Assembly (NCBI GenBank): GCA_937884625.1 | Contig: CALGCE010000032.1 | Location: 1-6,417, forward strand | DNA length: 6,417 bases | Source of the DNA: an uncultured Clostridia bacterium | Lineage (GTDB): Bacteria; Bacillota; Clostridia; Oscillospirales; Acutalibacteraceae | Direction: 5' to 3' | Part shown: positions 1 to 5,798 of the stretch, piece by piece | How the letters are laid out: each line of letters opens with the position of its first letter | Position numbering within the stretch: the stretch's first letter is position 1 | Notes under the pieces: model-generated | Database searches by the model: none | Told to the model about the DNA's origin: nothing | What the model saw: only the letters and a program-made list of their open reading frames with translations | Program-made: the position numbers and the translations under genes

Positions 1-1
1 C

Positions 2-1012
2 ACAACCCTTATTGACAAGGGCCATGCGTATGCAGTAGAAAACGGTGACGTATATTTCTCAACCAAGACATTTGGTGGCTATGGTAAACTTTCACACCAG
101 CCACTTGAGGACTTGGAGGCAGGTGCTAGAATAAGTGTAGGCGAAATTAAGGAAGACCCGATGGACTTTTGTCTTTGGAAAGGTGCCAAAGAGGGGGAGC
201 CGTTTTGGCAGTCGCCTTGGGGTGACGGCAGACCGGGTTGGCATATAGAATGTTCTGCAATGGCAGGTAGGTACCTTGGAAAGACAATTGATATACATTG
301 CGGAGGTCTTGACCTTATCTTCCCGCACCATGAAAACGAGATAGCACAGAGCGAATGTGCAAACGGTTGCGAATTTTCGCACTATTGGATGCATAACGGC
401 TTTATAAATGTGGATAATCATAAGATGTCAAAGTCGCTTAACAACTTCTTTACTGTAAGGGATGTTGCAAATGTATACGGTTACGAGCCGATACGTTATC
501 TTATGATTTCTTCGCAGTACAGAGGACCTATAAATTATTCGGTAGATATAATCGAGCAGGGTAAAAACGCCCTTGAAAGACTGTATACCTGCCGTGATAA
601 TATAGACTTTGCACTTAAAAATGCGGTTGACGGCGGAGAAGTGCCGTCCTTTGTTGAAGAACGCAAACAGGAATTTATAACCGCTATGGAGGATGACCTT
701 AACACCGCCGATGCACTTGCAGCACTGTTCTTGCTTGTAAGGGATATAAATACCGCAATTAAAAACGGTGCAGGTAAAAATGCGTTGGAGGCGTTTGCAA
801 AACAGTTTGACGAACTTACCTACGTTTTAGGTCTTGTGTATAACAGAAAGAGCGAAACTCTTGACAGCGAGATAGAGCAACTTATACAAAAGCGTACCGA
901 AGCACGTAAGGCAAAGGACTTTAAGACCGCCGATGAAATACGGGACAAATTAAAGGAAATGGGTATTGTTTTGGAAGATACACCGCAGGGAGTAAAATGG
1001 ACGAGAGCCTGA
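2..1012 (+). CDS. cysS: Cysteinyl-tRNA synthetase, 5'-truncated by window edge
   Basis: Class I aminoacyl-tRNA synthetase that charges tRNA-Cys with cysteine in the cytoplasm, using ATP. The reading frame is open from base 2, so the gene begins upstream; 336 residues are visible of the roughly 460-470 usual for the family, and the HIGH motif and first zinc cysteine are off the window. Visible hallmarks are the GDVYF segment, GRPGWHIECSAMA (zinc-ligand Cys at 251-253), FPHHENEIAQSE (zinc-ligand His at 326-328 and Glu at 338-340), the WMHNGF segment, and the KMSKS catalytic loop at 422-436, followed by the helical anticodon-binding domain. The C-terminus ends with a typical DTPQGVKW tail, so the 3' end is intact. 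A TTG at 113 would give an in-frame start but lies inside conserved family sequence and is not the real start. The stop overlaps the next gene by 16 bases, suggesting translational coupling. Confidence 0.97.
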   Translation, partial: TTLIDKGHAYAVENGDVYFSTKTFGGYGKLSHQPLEDLEAGARISVGEIKEDPMDFCLWKGAKEGEPFWQSPWGDGRPGWHIECSAMAGRYLGKTIDIHCGGLDLIFPHHENEIAQSECANGCEFSHYWMHNGFINVDNHKMSKSLNNFFTVRDVANVYGYEPIRYLMISSQYRGPINYSVDIIEQGKNALERLYTCRDNIDFALKNAVDGGEVPSFVEERKQEFITAMEDDLNTADALAALFLLVRDINTAIKNGAGKNALEAFAKQFDELTYVLGLVYNRKSETLDSEIEQLIQKRTEARKAKDFKTADEIRDKLKEMGIVLEDTPQGVKWTRA

Positions 1013-1734
1013 AAAGTTTAGAGCCTATCGGAAACGGACTGTATATATATGTATCAAAAAACCATACATTCGGCACAGATGCGGTACTGTTAAGTTATTT
1101 TGCGTCTGCAAAGGCAAAAGACAGGCTTGTTGATATAGGTACGGGTTGCGGAATAATACCGTTTTTAATGTTAAGGGATAATAAACTATCGTCCGGTGTC
1201 GGTGTTGATATATCGGAAGAGGCGATTAAACTTGCACAAATGAGTGCAAAAAAATGCGGATTTGATAAATTTTTGGGCGTTTGCAGTGATTTAAAAGACC
1301 TTAAAGGCAAGGTTGATTTTGGCTGTAACACCCTTGTTACCTGTAATCCGCCCTACAAGGCAGACGGTGCAGGGCTTCAAAACCCAAGTGACAGAAAAAG
1401 GGTTGCACGACACGAGGTGGAGTGCAACCTTGAAGACATTATAAGCGTATGTGCAAAACTTTTGCAGACGTCGGGCAGACTTTGTATGTGCCACCGTCCT
1501 GAAAGACCTGCCGAACTGATGTCCCTTATGCGTAAATACAAAACCGAGCCTAAAAGAATGAGGCTTGTATGCCAGAGAAAAGGTCAGTCACCGTGGCTTG
1601 TATTGGTAGAGGGAAAAAGGTGTGCTAAAACAGGTCTTGTTATAGAGCCTACACTCTATGTTGAAGATGAAAACGGCAACTTTTCAAGGGAAATGATAAA
1701 CATATACGGTGCTTATAAGGAGGCGTATCTTTAA
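997..1734 (+). CDS. trmN6: tRNA1(Val) (adenine-N6)-methyltransferase, YabB/TrmN6 type
   Basis: Predicted SAM-dependent class I methyltransferase of the YfiC/TrmN6 (Bacillus YabB) family, which in characterised members methylates N6 of adenine 37 in tRNA1-Val. It is 245 residues, the same size class as known members. Visible motifs are the N-terminal TFGTDAVLL segment, SAM-binding motif I DIGTGCG at residues 46-52, an acidic motif II around GVGVDIS, and the catalytic NPPY at residues 117-120, typical of N6-adenine methyltransferases. The ATG start at 997 lies inside the end of cysS and is preceded by an AGGGAG ribosome site (987-992). In Bacillus the homologue sits just upstream of rsmI, as here, supporting the family call. 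The exact target base is inferred from family; another N6-adenine or related substrate cannot be excluded from sequence alone. Confidence 0.88.
   Translation: MDESLKSLEPIGNGLYIYVSKNHTFGTDAVLLSYFASAKAKDRLVDIGTGCGIIPFLMLRDNKLSSGVGVDISEEAIKLAQMSAKKCGFDKFLGVCSDLKDLKGKVDFGCNTLVTCNPPYKADGAGLQNPSDRKRVARHEVECNLEDIISVCAKLLQTSGRLCMCHRPERPAELMSLMRKYKTEPKRMRLVCQRKGQSPWLVLVEGKRCAKTGLVIEPTLYVEDENGNFSREMINIYGAYKEAYL
1717..1723 (+). promoter_or_regulatory. Ribosome-binding site for rsmI
   Basis: AAGGAGG is a near-perfect Shine-Dalgarno sequence inside the last codons of the upstream methyltransferase gene. The 13-base gap to the ATG at 1737 is longer than ideal, but no better start exists nearby and the RsmI family N-terminus begins at this ATG. 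Confidence 0.7.
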
Positions 1735-1736
1735 AA

Positions 1737-2561
1737 ATGTCGGGAAAACTGTACGTTGTCGGAACGCCGATAGGAAATCTTGAAGATTTTTCGAAAAGAG
1801 CGGTAAGAGTACTCAGCGAGGTTGATTTTATTGCCGCCGAAGATACGAGGGTAACACTTAAACTTTTAAATCATTTTGATATAAAAAAGGAAATGTTATC
1901 GTATTATGAGCAAAATAAAAACAAGAAAGGCAATCTTATAATAGAACGCATTTTAAACGGAGAAACTTGTGCGGTAGTTTCCGATGCGGGAATGCCTGCA
2001 ATATCCGACCCCGGCGAAGACCTTGTAAGACTTGCCCACGAAAGCGGAATAACGGTTGAATCGGTACCCGGACCGTCGGCACTGATAACCGCACTTGCAA
2101 TTTCGGGTATGAAAAGCGGAAGATTTTGCTTTGAGGGATTTTTGTCGGTAAACAAGCAAAGCCGTAAAAAACATCTTGAAAGTTTAAAAAATGAGGAGCG
2201 TACCATCATTTTTTATGAGGCACCCCACAAACTGCTTAATACCCTTTCGGATTTTTTAAATGTTTTCGGCAACAGAAATATAACTATCGTAAGAGAACTT
2301 ACAAAGATACACGAAACGGTGTTTAGGACAACCCTTAAAGATGCTTTGGAATTTTACAGTGAGAACACCCCAAAAGGTGAGTTTGTTTTGATAATAGAGG
2401 GTAAAGAGCAAACGGAAGATACTGTTTATAGCGAAGAAGATGCCGTAAAACTTGCAAGGGGACTTATGAAAAAGGGACTTTCGGCTTCGCAGTCGGCAAA
2501 AGAGGTATCTGAAATTACGGGTATAAAAAAGGGTATAATTTATAAACTTATGTTAGGCTGA
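1737..2561 (+). CDS. rsmI: 16S rRNA (cytidine1402-2'-O)-methyltransferase RsmI
   Basis: Tetrapyrrole-methylase-fold enzyme that 2'-O-methylates C1402 of 16S rRNA in the ribosomal P-site region, using SAM. The protein is 274 residues, full length for the family. Hallmarks in order are VGTPIGNLED (residues 8-17), AAEDTR (33-38), SDAGMPAISDPG (82-93), PGPSA (111-115), EAPH (161-164), the RELTK...E segment (186-193), and GEFVLIIEG (214-222), then a helical C-terminal extension (about 232-274) of the kind found in RsmI. It starts 2 bases after the trmN6-type gene and is probably co-transcribed with it and cysS, forming an RNA-maturation unit. The last two codons and the stop lie in the left arm of a hairpin that probably ends the transcript. 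Confidence 0.96.
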   Translation: MSGKLYVVGTPIGNLEDFSKRAVRVLSEVDFIAAEDTRVTLKLLNHFDIKKEMLSYYEQNKNKKGNLIIERILNGETCAVVSDAGMPAISDPGEDLVRLAHESGITVESVPGPSALITALAISGMKSGRFCFEGFLSVNKQSRKKHLESLKNEERTIIFYEAPHKLLNTLSDFLNVFGNRNITIVRELTKIHETVFRTTLKDALEFYSENTPKGEFVLIIEGKEQTEDTVYSEEDAVKLARGLMKKGLSASQSAKEVSEITGIKKGIIYKLMLG

Positions 2562-2594
2562 CTCCCGTCAGCCTAAATTAGGACTTTATTTTTT
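2553..2594 (+). terminator. Probable terminator after rsmI
   Basis: A perfect 10-base-pair stem (TTAGGCTGAC at 2553-2562 with GTCAGCCTAA at 2567-2576) closes a TCCC loop. A T-rich stretch, TTTATTTTTT at 2585-2594, follows only after 8 bases, so this is not a textbook intrinsic terminator, but position and strength fit the end of the cysS-trmN6-rsmI operon. The left arm includes the end of the rsmI coding sequence and its TGA stop. Confidence 0.65.
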
Positions 2595-2596
2595 AA

Positions 2597-2631
2597 TTGT
2601 TTTGTAGTAGAATATATTTTATGCTTTTAAT
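2597..2631 (+). promoter_or_regulatory. Candidate sigma-A-type promoter for the LCP operon
   Basis: Two overlapping possibilities are visible in the AT-rich gap. One is TTGTTT (2597-2602) with TATGCT (2620-2625) at 17-base spacing. The other is TTGTAG (2602-2607) with TTTAAT (2626-2631) at 18-base spacing. Both match the consensus only partly; the main support is the location between a terminator-like hairpin and a new co-directional gene set. Confidence 0.35.
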
Positions 2632-2654
2632 AAATATTATGTATGGGTGTTAAT

Positions 2655-4142
2655 ATGAGGGAAGATATAAATTCGTCAAAGAAAAAGGATTTTTTTGAGT
2701 TTGAAGATATAGTGTCTGATACGAGCCGAAAGAGGGTTCCTGACGACTCCGATTTTGTCGTACACATAAAGGATTACGGCTATAAGAAGAAAAAGCACGG
2801 CATAGCAGGTTTTATTGATAAAAAGTCTTATCAGATTAAGCGTTGGTGGGTGCGTCTTAAAAAAGGTCAACGCCGTACAATAATTGCACTTACGTCGGTA
2901 ATTTTGGTACTTGCCGTTTTAATATCGAGTTTCTTTATTTTCTTCCATTATAACTATAATCCGATAACCGAGGATTTTGACGAACTCGGTATAGACAGTA
3001 TAATAGATAAGGATATAATAAATGTTGCTCTGTTTGGTATAGATACGAGGGATAAAAAATCATTTAAGGGACTTTCCGACAGTATAATGATAATGAGCCT
3101 TAATACCAAAACAAAGCAGGTTAAGGTAATTTCTGTTATGAGGGATACCTTGGTGCCGATAGAGTATAACGGGACTACCACCTATAATAAAATAACCACT
3201 GCCTATCAAAAGGGCGGACCCGAACTTGCCATTAAAACACTTAATAAGGTATTTAACCTTGATATTTCGGAATACGCAACGGTCAACTTCTACGGTATGT
3301 CGGATATAATCGAAACTGTGGGCGGAATTGATGCCGAACTGACTGACAGAGAGGTAACCGCAAGGGGTAATAACAACCACGGCATCAATGATATGATTGA
3401 GGAACTTTGTCAGTATTTAGGATATAATCCAAATGATTACTATATTACAACGTCGGGCAAACAGCACCTTAACGGCGTACAGGCGGTTGCTTATGCAAGA
3501 ATAAGGTACGTTCCGAACATTTGGGGTACCAATAACGATTACGGCAGAACAGACCGTCAGCGTTACGTCATGGAACAACTTTTCAACAAGGCTACCAAAA
3601 TGAGTAAATCACAGTACGTTAAACTTGCAAAGGCACTTATACCGTGCAGTGAAACATCACTTTCTTACAGTGAAATATTAAGCCTTGCGGTTAATATTCT
3701 GCTTAAATCTCCTACCTTTGTACAGGCGAGAATACCGCAAAATGAATTTTTGATGAATTCGCCGTCGGGCTCTTTCGGTTCGGTTGTGTATTACGACCTT
3801 GATTATGCTGCAAAGGTAATTCATTCCATTATTTATGACGATATGACAATAGAGCAGTATGTAGAGCAAAACGGTATAGAGAAAAACGATTGGTATGCAA
3901 AGCGTGGTTCTTCGCCTGGTAGCGGTACTGTTTCAAGGGTAACACCGTCAACACCCGGCGGTACGGTATCTCAAACACCGTCCGAGCCTGAAACGTCAAG
4001 TACCGAAAGCAGTAATGTATCATCTGTTCAATCGCAAACCGAAAATAACAGCAGTGAAGATAAAACACAAGAGGAAGAAAAGCCCAAAGAGGAGGATACC
4101 GAGCCACAACAACCCGAAGAAGGTACAGAGGTCGAAGATTAA
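2655..4142 (+). CDS. LCP (LytR-CpsA-Psr) family cell-wall polymer ligase
   Basis: LCP enzymes transfer glycopolymers (teichoic acid or capsule type) from undecaprenyl-pyrophosphate carriers to peptidoglycan on the outer face of the membrane. From the ATG at 2655 the protein is 495 residues: a basic cytoplasmic part (1-74, ending in a Lys/Arg/Trp-rich stretch), one transmembrane helix (about 75-97), an external LCP domain (about 123-314) and a Ser/Thr/Pro/Glu-rich acidic tail (about 418-495). Catalytic-pocket hallmarks are FGIDTR (D130, R132), SDS (D142), MRDT (R163, D164), ARIR (R282, R284) and GRTDRQR (R298, D300, R301, R303). An in-frame ATG at 2643 would add four residues but has no ribosome site; 2655 has GGTG at 2647-2650, which can pair with the 16S tail at good spacing. 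First gene of a four-gene set. The polymer substrate cannot be told from sequence. Confidence 0.93.
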   Translation: MREDINSSKKKDFFEFEDIVSDTSRKRVPDDSDFVVHIKDYGYKKKKHGIAGFIDKKSYQIKRWWVRLKKGQRRTIIALTSVILVLAVLISSFFIFFHYNYNPITEDFDELGIDSIIDKDIINVALFGIDTRDKKSFKGLSDSIMIMSLNTKTKQVKVISVMRDTLVPIEYNGTTTYNKITTAYQKGGPELAIKTLNKVFNLDISEYATVNFYGMSDIIETVGGIDAELTDREVTARGNNNHGINDMIEELCQYLGYNPNDYYITTSGKQHLNGVQAVAYARIRYVPNIWGTNNDYGRTDRQRYVMEQLFNKATKMSKSQYVKLAKALIPCSETSLSYSEILSLAVNILLKSPTFVQARIPQNEFLMNSPSGSFGSVVYYDLDYAAKVIHSIIYDDMTIEQYVEQNGIEKNDWYAKRGSSPGSGTVSRVTPSTPGGTVSQTPSEPETSSTESSNVSSVQSQTENNSSEDKTQEEEKPKEEDTEPQQPEEGTEVED

Positions 4143-4328
4143 ATGAAAAAGCAAAGTTCTAACTGTGAAAGTTGTGCTAACTATATCTATGATGACCAAA
4201 GCGACTGCTATTTTTGTGATATGCAACTTGACGAGGACGAAATGCAACGTTTTTTGACGTCACAGACCTATAACTGCCCGTATTACGATTTTTATGACGA
4301 ATATAAAATAGTAAGAAAGCAGAACTAA
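4143..4328 (+). CDS. Small cysteine-rich protein, DUF6472-like
   Basis: A 61-residue protein with no known function. It carries two CxxC pairs (C8/C11 and C22/C25) and a fifth cysteine at C45 in an NCPYY segment, then an aromatic/acidic stretch and a basic end (EYKIVRKQN). The spacing suggests a small zinc-ribbon-like metal site, but that is inference. From memory the CESCANY start and CPYY...DEYKIVRKQ end resemble the uncharacterised clostridial family DUF6472; I could not search for this. It begins directly after the LCP stop codon with no intervening base, with AGAGGT (4127-4132) as ribosome site inside the LCP tail, so its translation is probably coupled to the LCP gene. No signal peptide or membrane helix, so it is probably cytoplasmic. 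Confidence 0.82.
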   Translation: MKKQSSNCESCANYIYDDQSDCYFCDMQLDEDEMQRFLTSQTYNCPYYDFYDEYKIVRKQN

Positions 4329-4335
4329 AAGGAGG
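4329..4335 (+). promoter_or_regulatory. Strong ribosome-binding site for the PlsC-like gene
   Basis: AAGGAGG sits 5 bases before the ATG at 4341 and directly after the previous stop codon. It is a near-consensus Shine-Dalgarno sequence that fixes this start and suggests independent, efficient initiation within the operon. Confidence 0.75.
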
Positions 4336-4340
4336 GTAAA

Positions 4341-5159
4341 ATGTTATATTTTTATCTTGTCGCTTCGGCGGCGTTAATACCCGGCCTTAATAACTTTTTT
4401 GATATTTTAAGGCAGTCGTATTCTTGGTGGCTTATACCACTCCTTTTCGTTGCATTTGTTTTGGGATTTATTATACTTCATCTTGCGTTTGTGTCGGTAT
4501 GCGTACTTTTTGTAAATATAGATAAGGACGGCAGACGTTTTTGCAGATTTTACAGGGTACTTGCAAACGCCACTATACCACTGCTTTTAAAACTTGCAAG
4601 GGTAAAAATTCACAGCAGTGGCTTAGAAAAGGTGCCGAATGATACCCGTTTTCTGCTTGTTTGCAACCATATACACGATTTTGACCCTGCCGTTATTATG
4701 CACGAACTGCCAAAAGCCGAACTCGGATTTATAGCAAAAAAGGAAGTATATGAGGATTTAAGATTTATTGCAAAATTTATGCATAAATTAAACTGTCTGC
4801 CGATAGACAGAGAAAACAACCGCAATGCGGTAAAGACTATTTTACAGGCGGTATCTCTTATTAATGATGACGTTGCATCTGTCGGAATATTCCCCGAGGG
4901 GTATACAAGTAAGGACGGAAATTTGCAACCTATAAGAAACGGTGCTTTAAAAATAGCCTTTAAGGCGAAAGTGCCGATAGTTGTCTGTACACTTTCAGGC
5001 ACTACCCAAATAGTAAAAAATATGTTTATAAGGAAAACTGACGTTTATTTTGATATTTTGCAGGTTTTAGACACCGAGGACTTTAACAATACCGTTGAAG
5101 CAGGAGATAAGGTGCACAGCCTTATGGAAGAGGCATTAAACAAAAGAAAAAGCATATAG
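4341..5159 (+). CDS. Lysophospholipid (1-acyl-glycerol-3-phosphate) acyltransferase, PlsC-like
   Basis: Predicted membrane acyltransferase of the PlsC/LPLAT family, which adds a second acyl chain to lysophosphatidic acid in phospholipid synthesis. It is 272 residues. The N-terminus is hydrophobic (about 1-15) and is followed by a long membrane segment at about 29-58. The catalytic HX4D motif is NHIHDFDP (H110, D115). Motif II includes the basic PIDRENNR region (D156, R157), motif III is FPEGYTS (F184-S190), and motif IV is VPIVVCTLSG (211-220). Motif III normally reads FPEGTRS; the Arg is replaced here, and the usual Ser two residues after the catalytic His is His112. The family call is secure, but lysophosphatidic acid as acceptor is less so. 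It lies 12 bases after the small Cys-rich gene and 18 before the flavoprotein gene, in an apparent envelope operon. Confidence 0.88.
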   Translation: MLYFYLVASAALIPGLNNFFDILRQSYSWWLIPLLFVAFVLGFIILHLAFVSVCVLFVNIDKDGRRFCRFYRVLANATIPLLLKLARVKIHSSGLEKVPNDTRFLLVCNHIHDFDPAVIMHELPKAELGFIAKKEVYEDLRFIAKFMHKLNCLPIDRENNRNAVKTILQAVSLINDDVASVGIFPEGYTSKDGNLQPIRNGALKIAFKAKVPIVVCTLSGTTQIVKNMFIRKTDVYFDILQVLDTEDFNNTVEAGDKVHSLMEEALNKRKSI

Positions 5160-5164
5160 TGTAT

Positions 5165-5171
5165 AAGGGGG
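5165..5171 (+). promoter_or_regulatory. Ribosome-binding site for the flavin-reductase-like gene
   Basis: AAGGGGG lies 6 bases upstream of the ATG at 5178, in the short gap after the acyltransferase stop codon. It supports this start over any internal Met. Confidence 0.65.
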
Positions 5172-5177
5172 AATTAT

Positions 5178-5672
5178 ATGTTTAGAGAGATTGAAGTAAA
5201 ACAGTTAAATGAAAATTTTATTAAAGATATTGCAGACGAATGGATGCTCATAACCGCAGGAAGTAAGAAAAAGTACAATATGATGACGGCATCGTGGGGA
5301 TTTATGGGCGAGATATGGGGGAATGACAGTGCAGTAGCACTTATAAGACCCAGCAGATACACCCTTGAATTTATAAACGAAAACGATTATTTTACCCTTT
5401 CGTTTTATGGAGACAATAAGGATATTCATAAGATTTGCGGTTCAAAGTCGGGCAGGGACGTTGACAAAACCAAACTTTGCGGACTAGACCCCGTATTTGA
5501 TAAAGCACCTTATTTTAAACAGGCAAGACTTGTTTTAGTGTGTAAAAAGCAGTATGTTCAAAAAATGGAGAGCAGTTGTTTTACAGACAAAGAACCATTA
5601 GAGCGGTGGTACGATAACGATTTGCATTATATGATAATCGGAAAAATAGAAAAAGTACTTATTAAGGAATAA
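5178..5672 (+). CDS. Flavin reductase-like, FMN-binding split-barrel protein
   Basis: A 164-residue protein resembling the flavin-reductase-like family (FMN-binding split barrel). Members bind FMN and reduce flavins or other acceptors with NAD(P)H, but many have no assigned substrate. Visible features are an N-terminal strand with WMLITAG (22-28), an NMMTASWG segment (34-41) typical of the FMN-phosphate site, RPSRYT (57-62), a LSFYGD strand (74-79), SGRDVDK (91-97), and a C-terminal HYMIIGKIEKV strand (150-160). No signal peptide or membrane helix, so it is probably cytoplasmic. It is the last gene of the LCP-to-flavoprotein set, and a strong hairpin begins 2 bases after its stop. Its link to the envelope genes may be only co-transcription; no specific reaction can be assigned. 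Confidence 0.85.
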   Translation: MFREIEVKQLNENFIKDIADEWMLITAGSKKKYNMMTASWGFMGEIWGNDSAVALIRPSRYTLEFINENDYFTLSFYGDNKDIHKICGSKSGRDVDKTKLCGLDPVFDKAPYFKQARLVLVCKKQYVQKMESSCFTDKEPLERWYDNDLHYMIIGKIEKVLIKE

Positions 5673-5673
5673 A

Positions 5674-5706
5674 ACAATGAACCCCGACAAAGTCGGGGTT
5701 CATTGT
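5674..5706. terminator. Perfect 15-bp hairpin between convergent genes
   Basis: The arms at 5674-5688 and 5692-5706 are perfectly complementary, with a GC-rich ACCCCGAC core and an AAA loop (AGT/TTT side on the other strand). On the + strand no T run follows. On the - strand the stem runs into TTTTATT, so as an intrinsic terminator it is better placed for leftward transcription, though it may also stop or stabilise the + strand transcript. Confidence 0.75.
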
Positions 5707-5731
5707 GTATGGGGATGAATATGGTGGAATT

Positions 5732-5762
5732 GCGTTTGTACTCTCATACAAACGCTTTATAT
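5732..5762 (+). terminator. Second hairpin, oriented for the + strand
   Basis: GCGTTTGTA (5732-5740) pairs perfectly with TACAAACGC (5747-5755) around a CTCTCA loop, followed by TTTATAT. The weak T tract follows on the + strand only, so this is a plausible back-up terminator for the LCP-to-flavoprotein unit. Confidence 0.5.
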
Positions 5763-5793
5763 AAAAACCGCTTTTGCTTCAAGGGGACAAAAG
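5763..5793 (-). terminator. Probable terminator of the noc-type gene
   Basis: Read on the - strand, a CTTTTG/CAAAAG stem (5788-5793 with 5771-5776, 11-base loop) is followed by CGG and five T residues (5763-5767). It starts a few bases after the stop of the leftward gene. An alternative GCTTC/GAAGC stem (5776-5780 with 5793-5797) shares bases and cannot form at the same time. The stem is short, so the call is moderate. Confidence 0.5.
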
Positions 5794-5798
5794 AAGCA

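Noticed and set aside
92..421. Long - strand open frame opposite cysS
   Set aside because: It lies entirely antisense to strongly conserved cysS motifs and the protein has no recognisable family features; a shadow frame.
1904..2209. - strand open frames opposite rsmI, and similar ones opposite the LCP and acyltransferase genes
   Set aside because: All are antisense to clear family proteins, with no ribosome site and no recognisable motifs.
2572..2582. CCTAAATTAGG palindrome that could compete with the rsmI terminator stem as an attenuator-like switch
   Set aside because: The usable stem is only 4 bp with a 3-base loop, far weaker than the 10-bp alternative; no leader peptide or ligand-binding structure is visible.
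2447..4602. Repeated AAAACTTGCAAGG string (about 2447-2459 and 4589-4601, with a near copy around 3620)
   Set aside because: Each copy lies in coding sequence and encodes a Lys-Leu-Ala-type helix using the same favoured codons; no flanking similarity, so not a true repeat.
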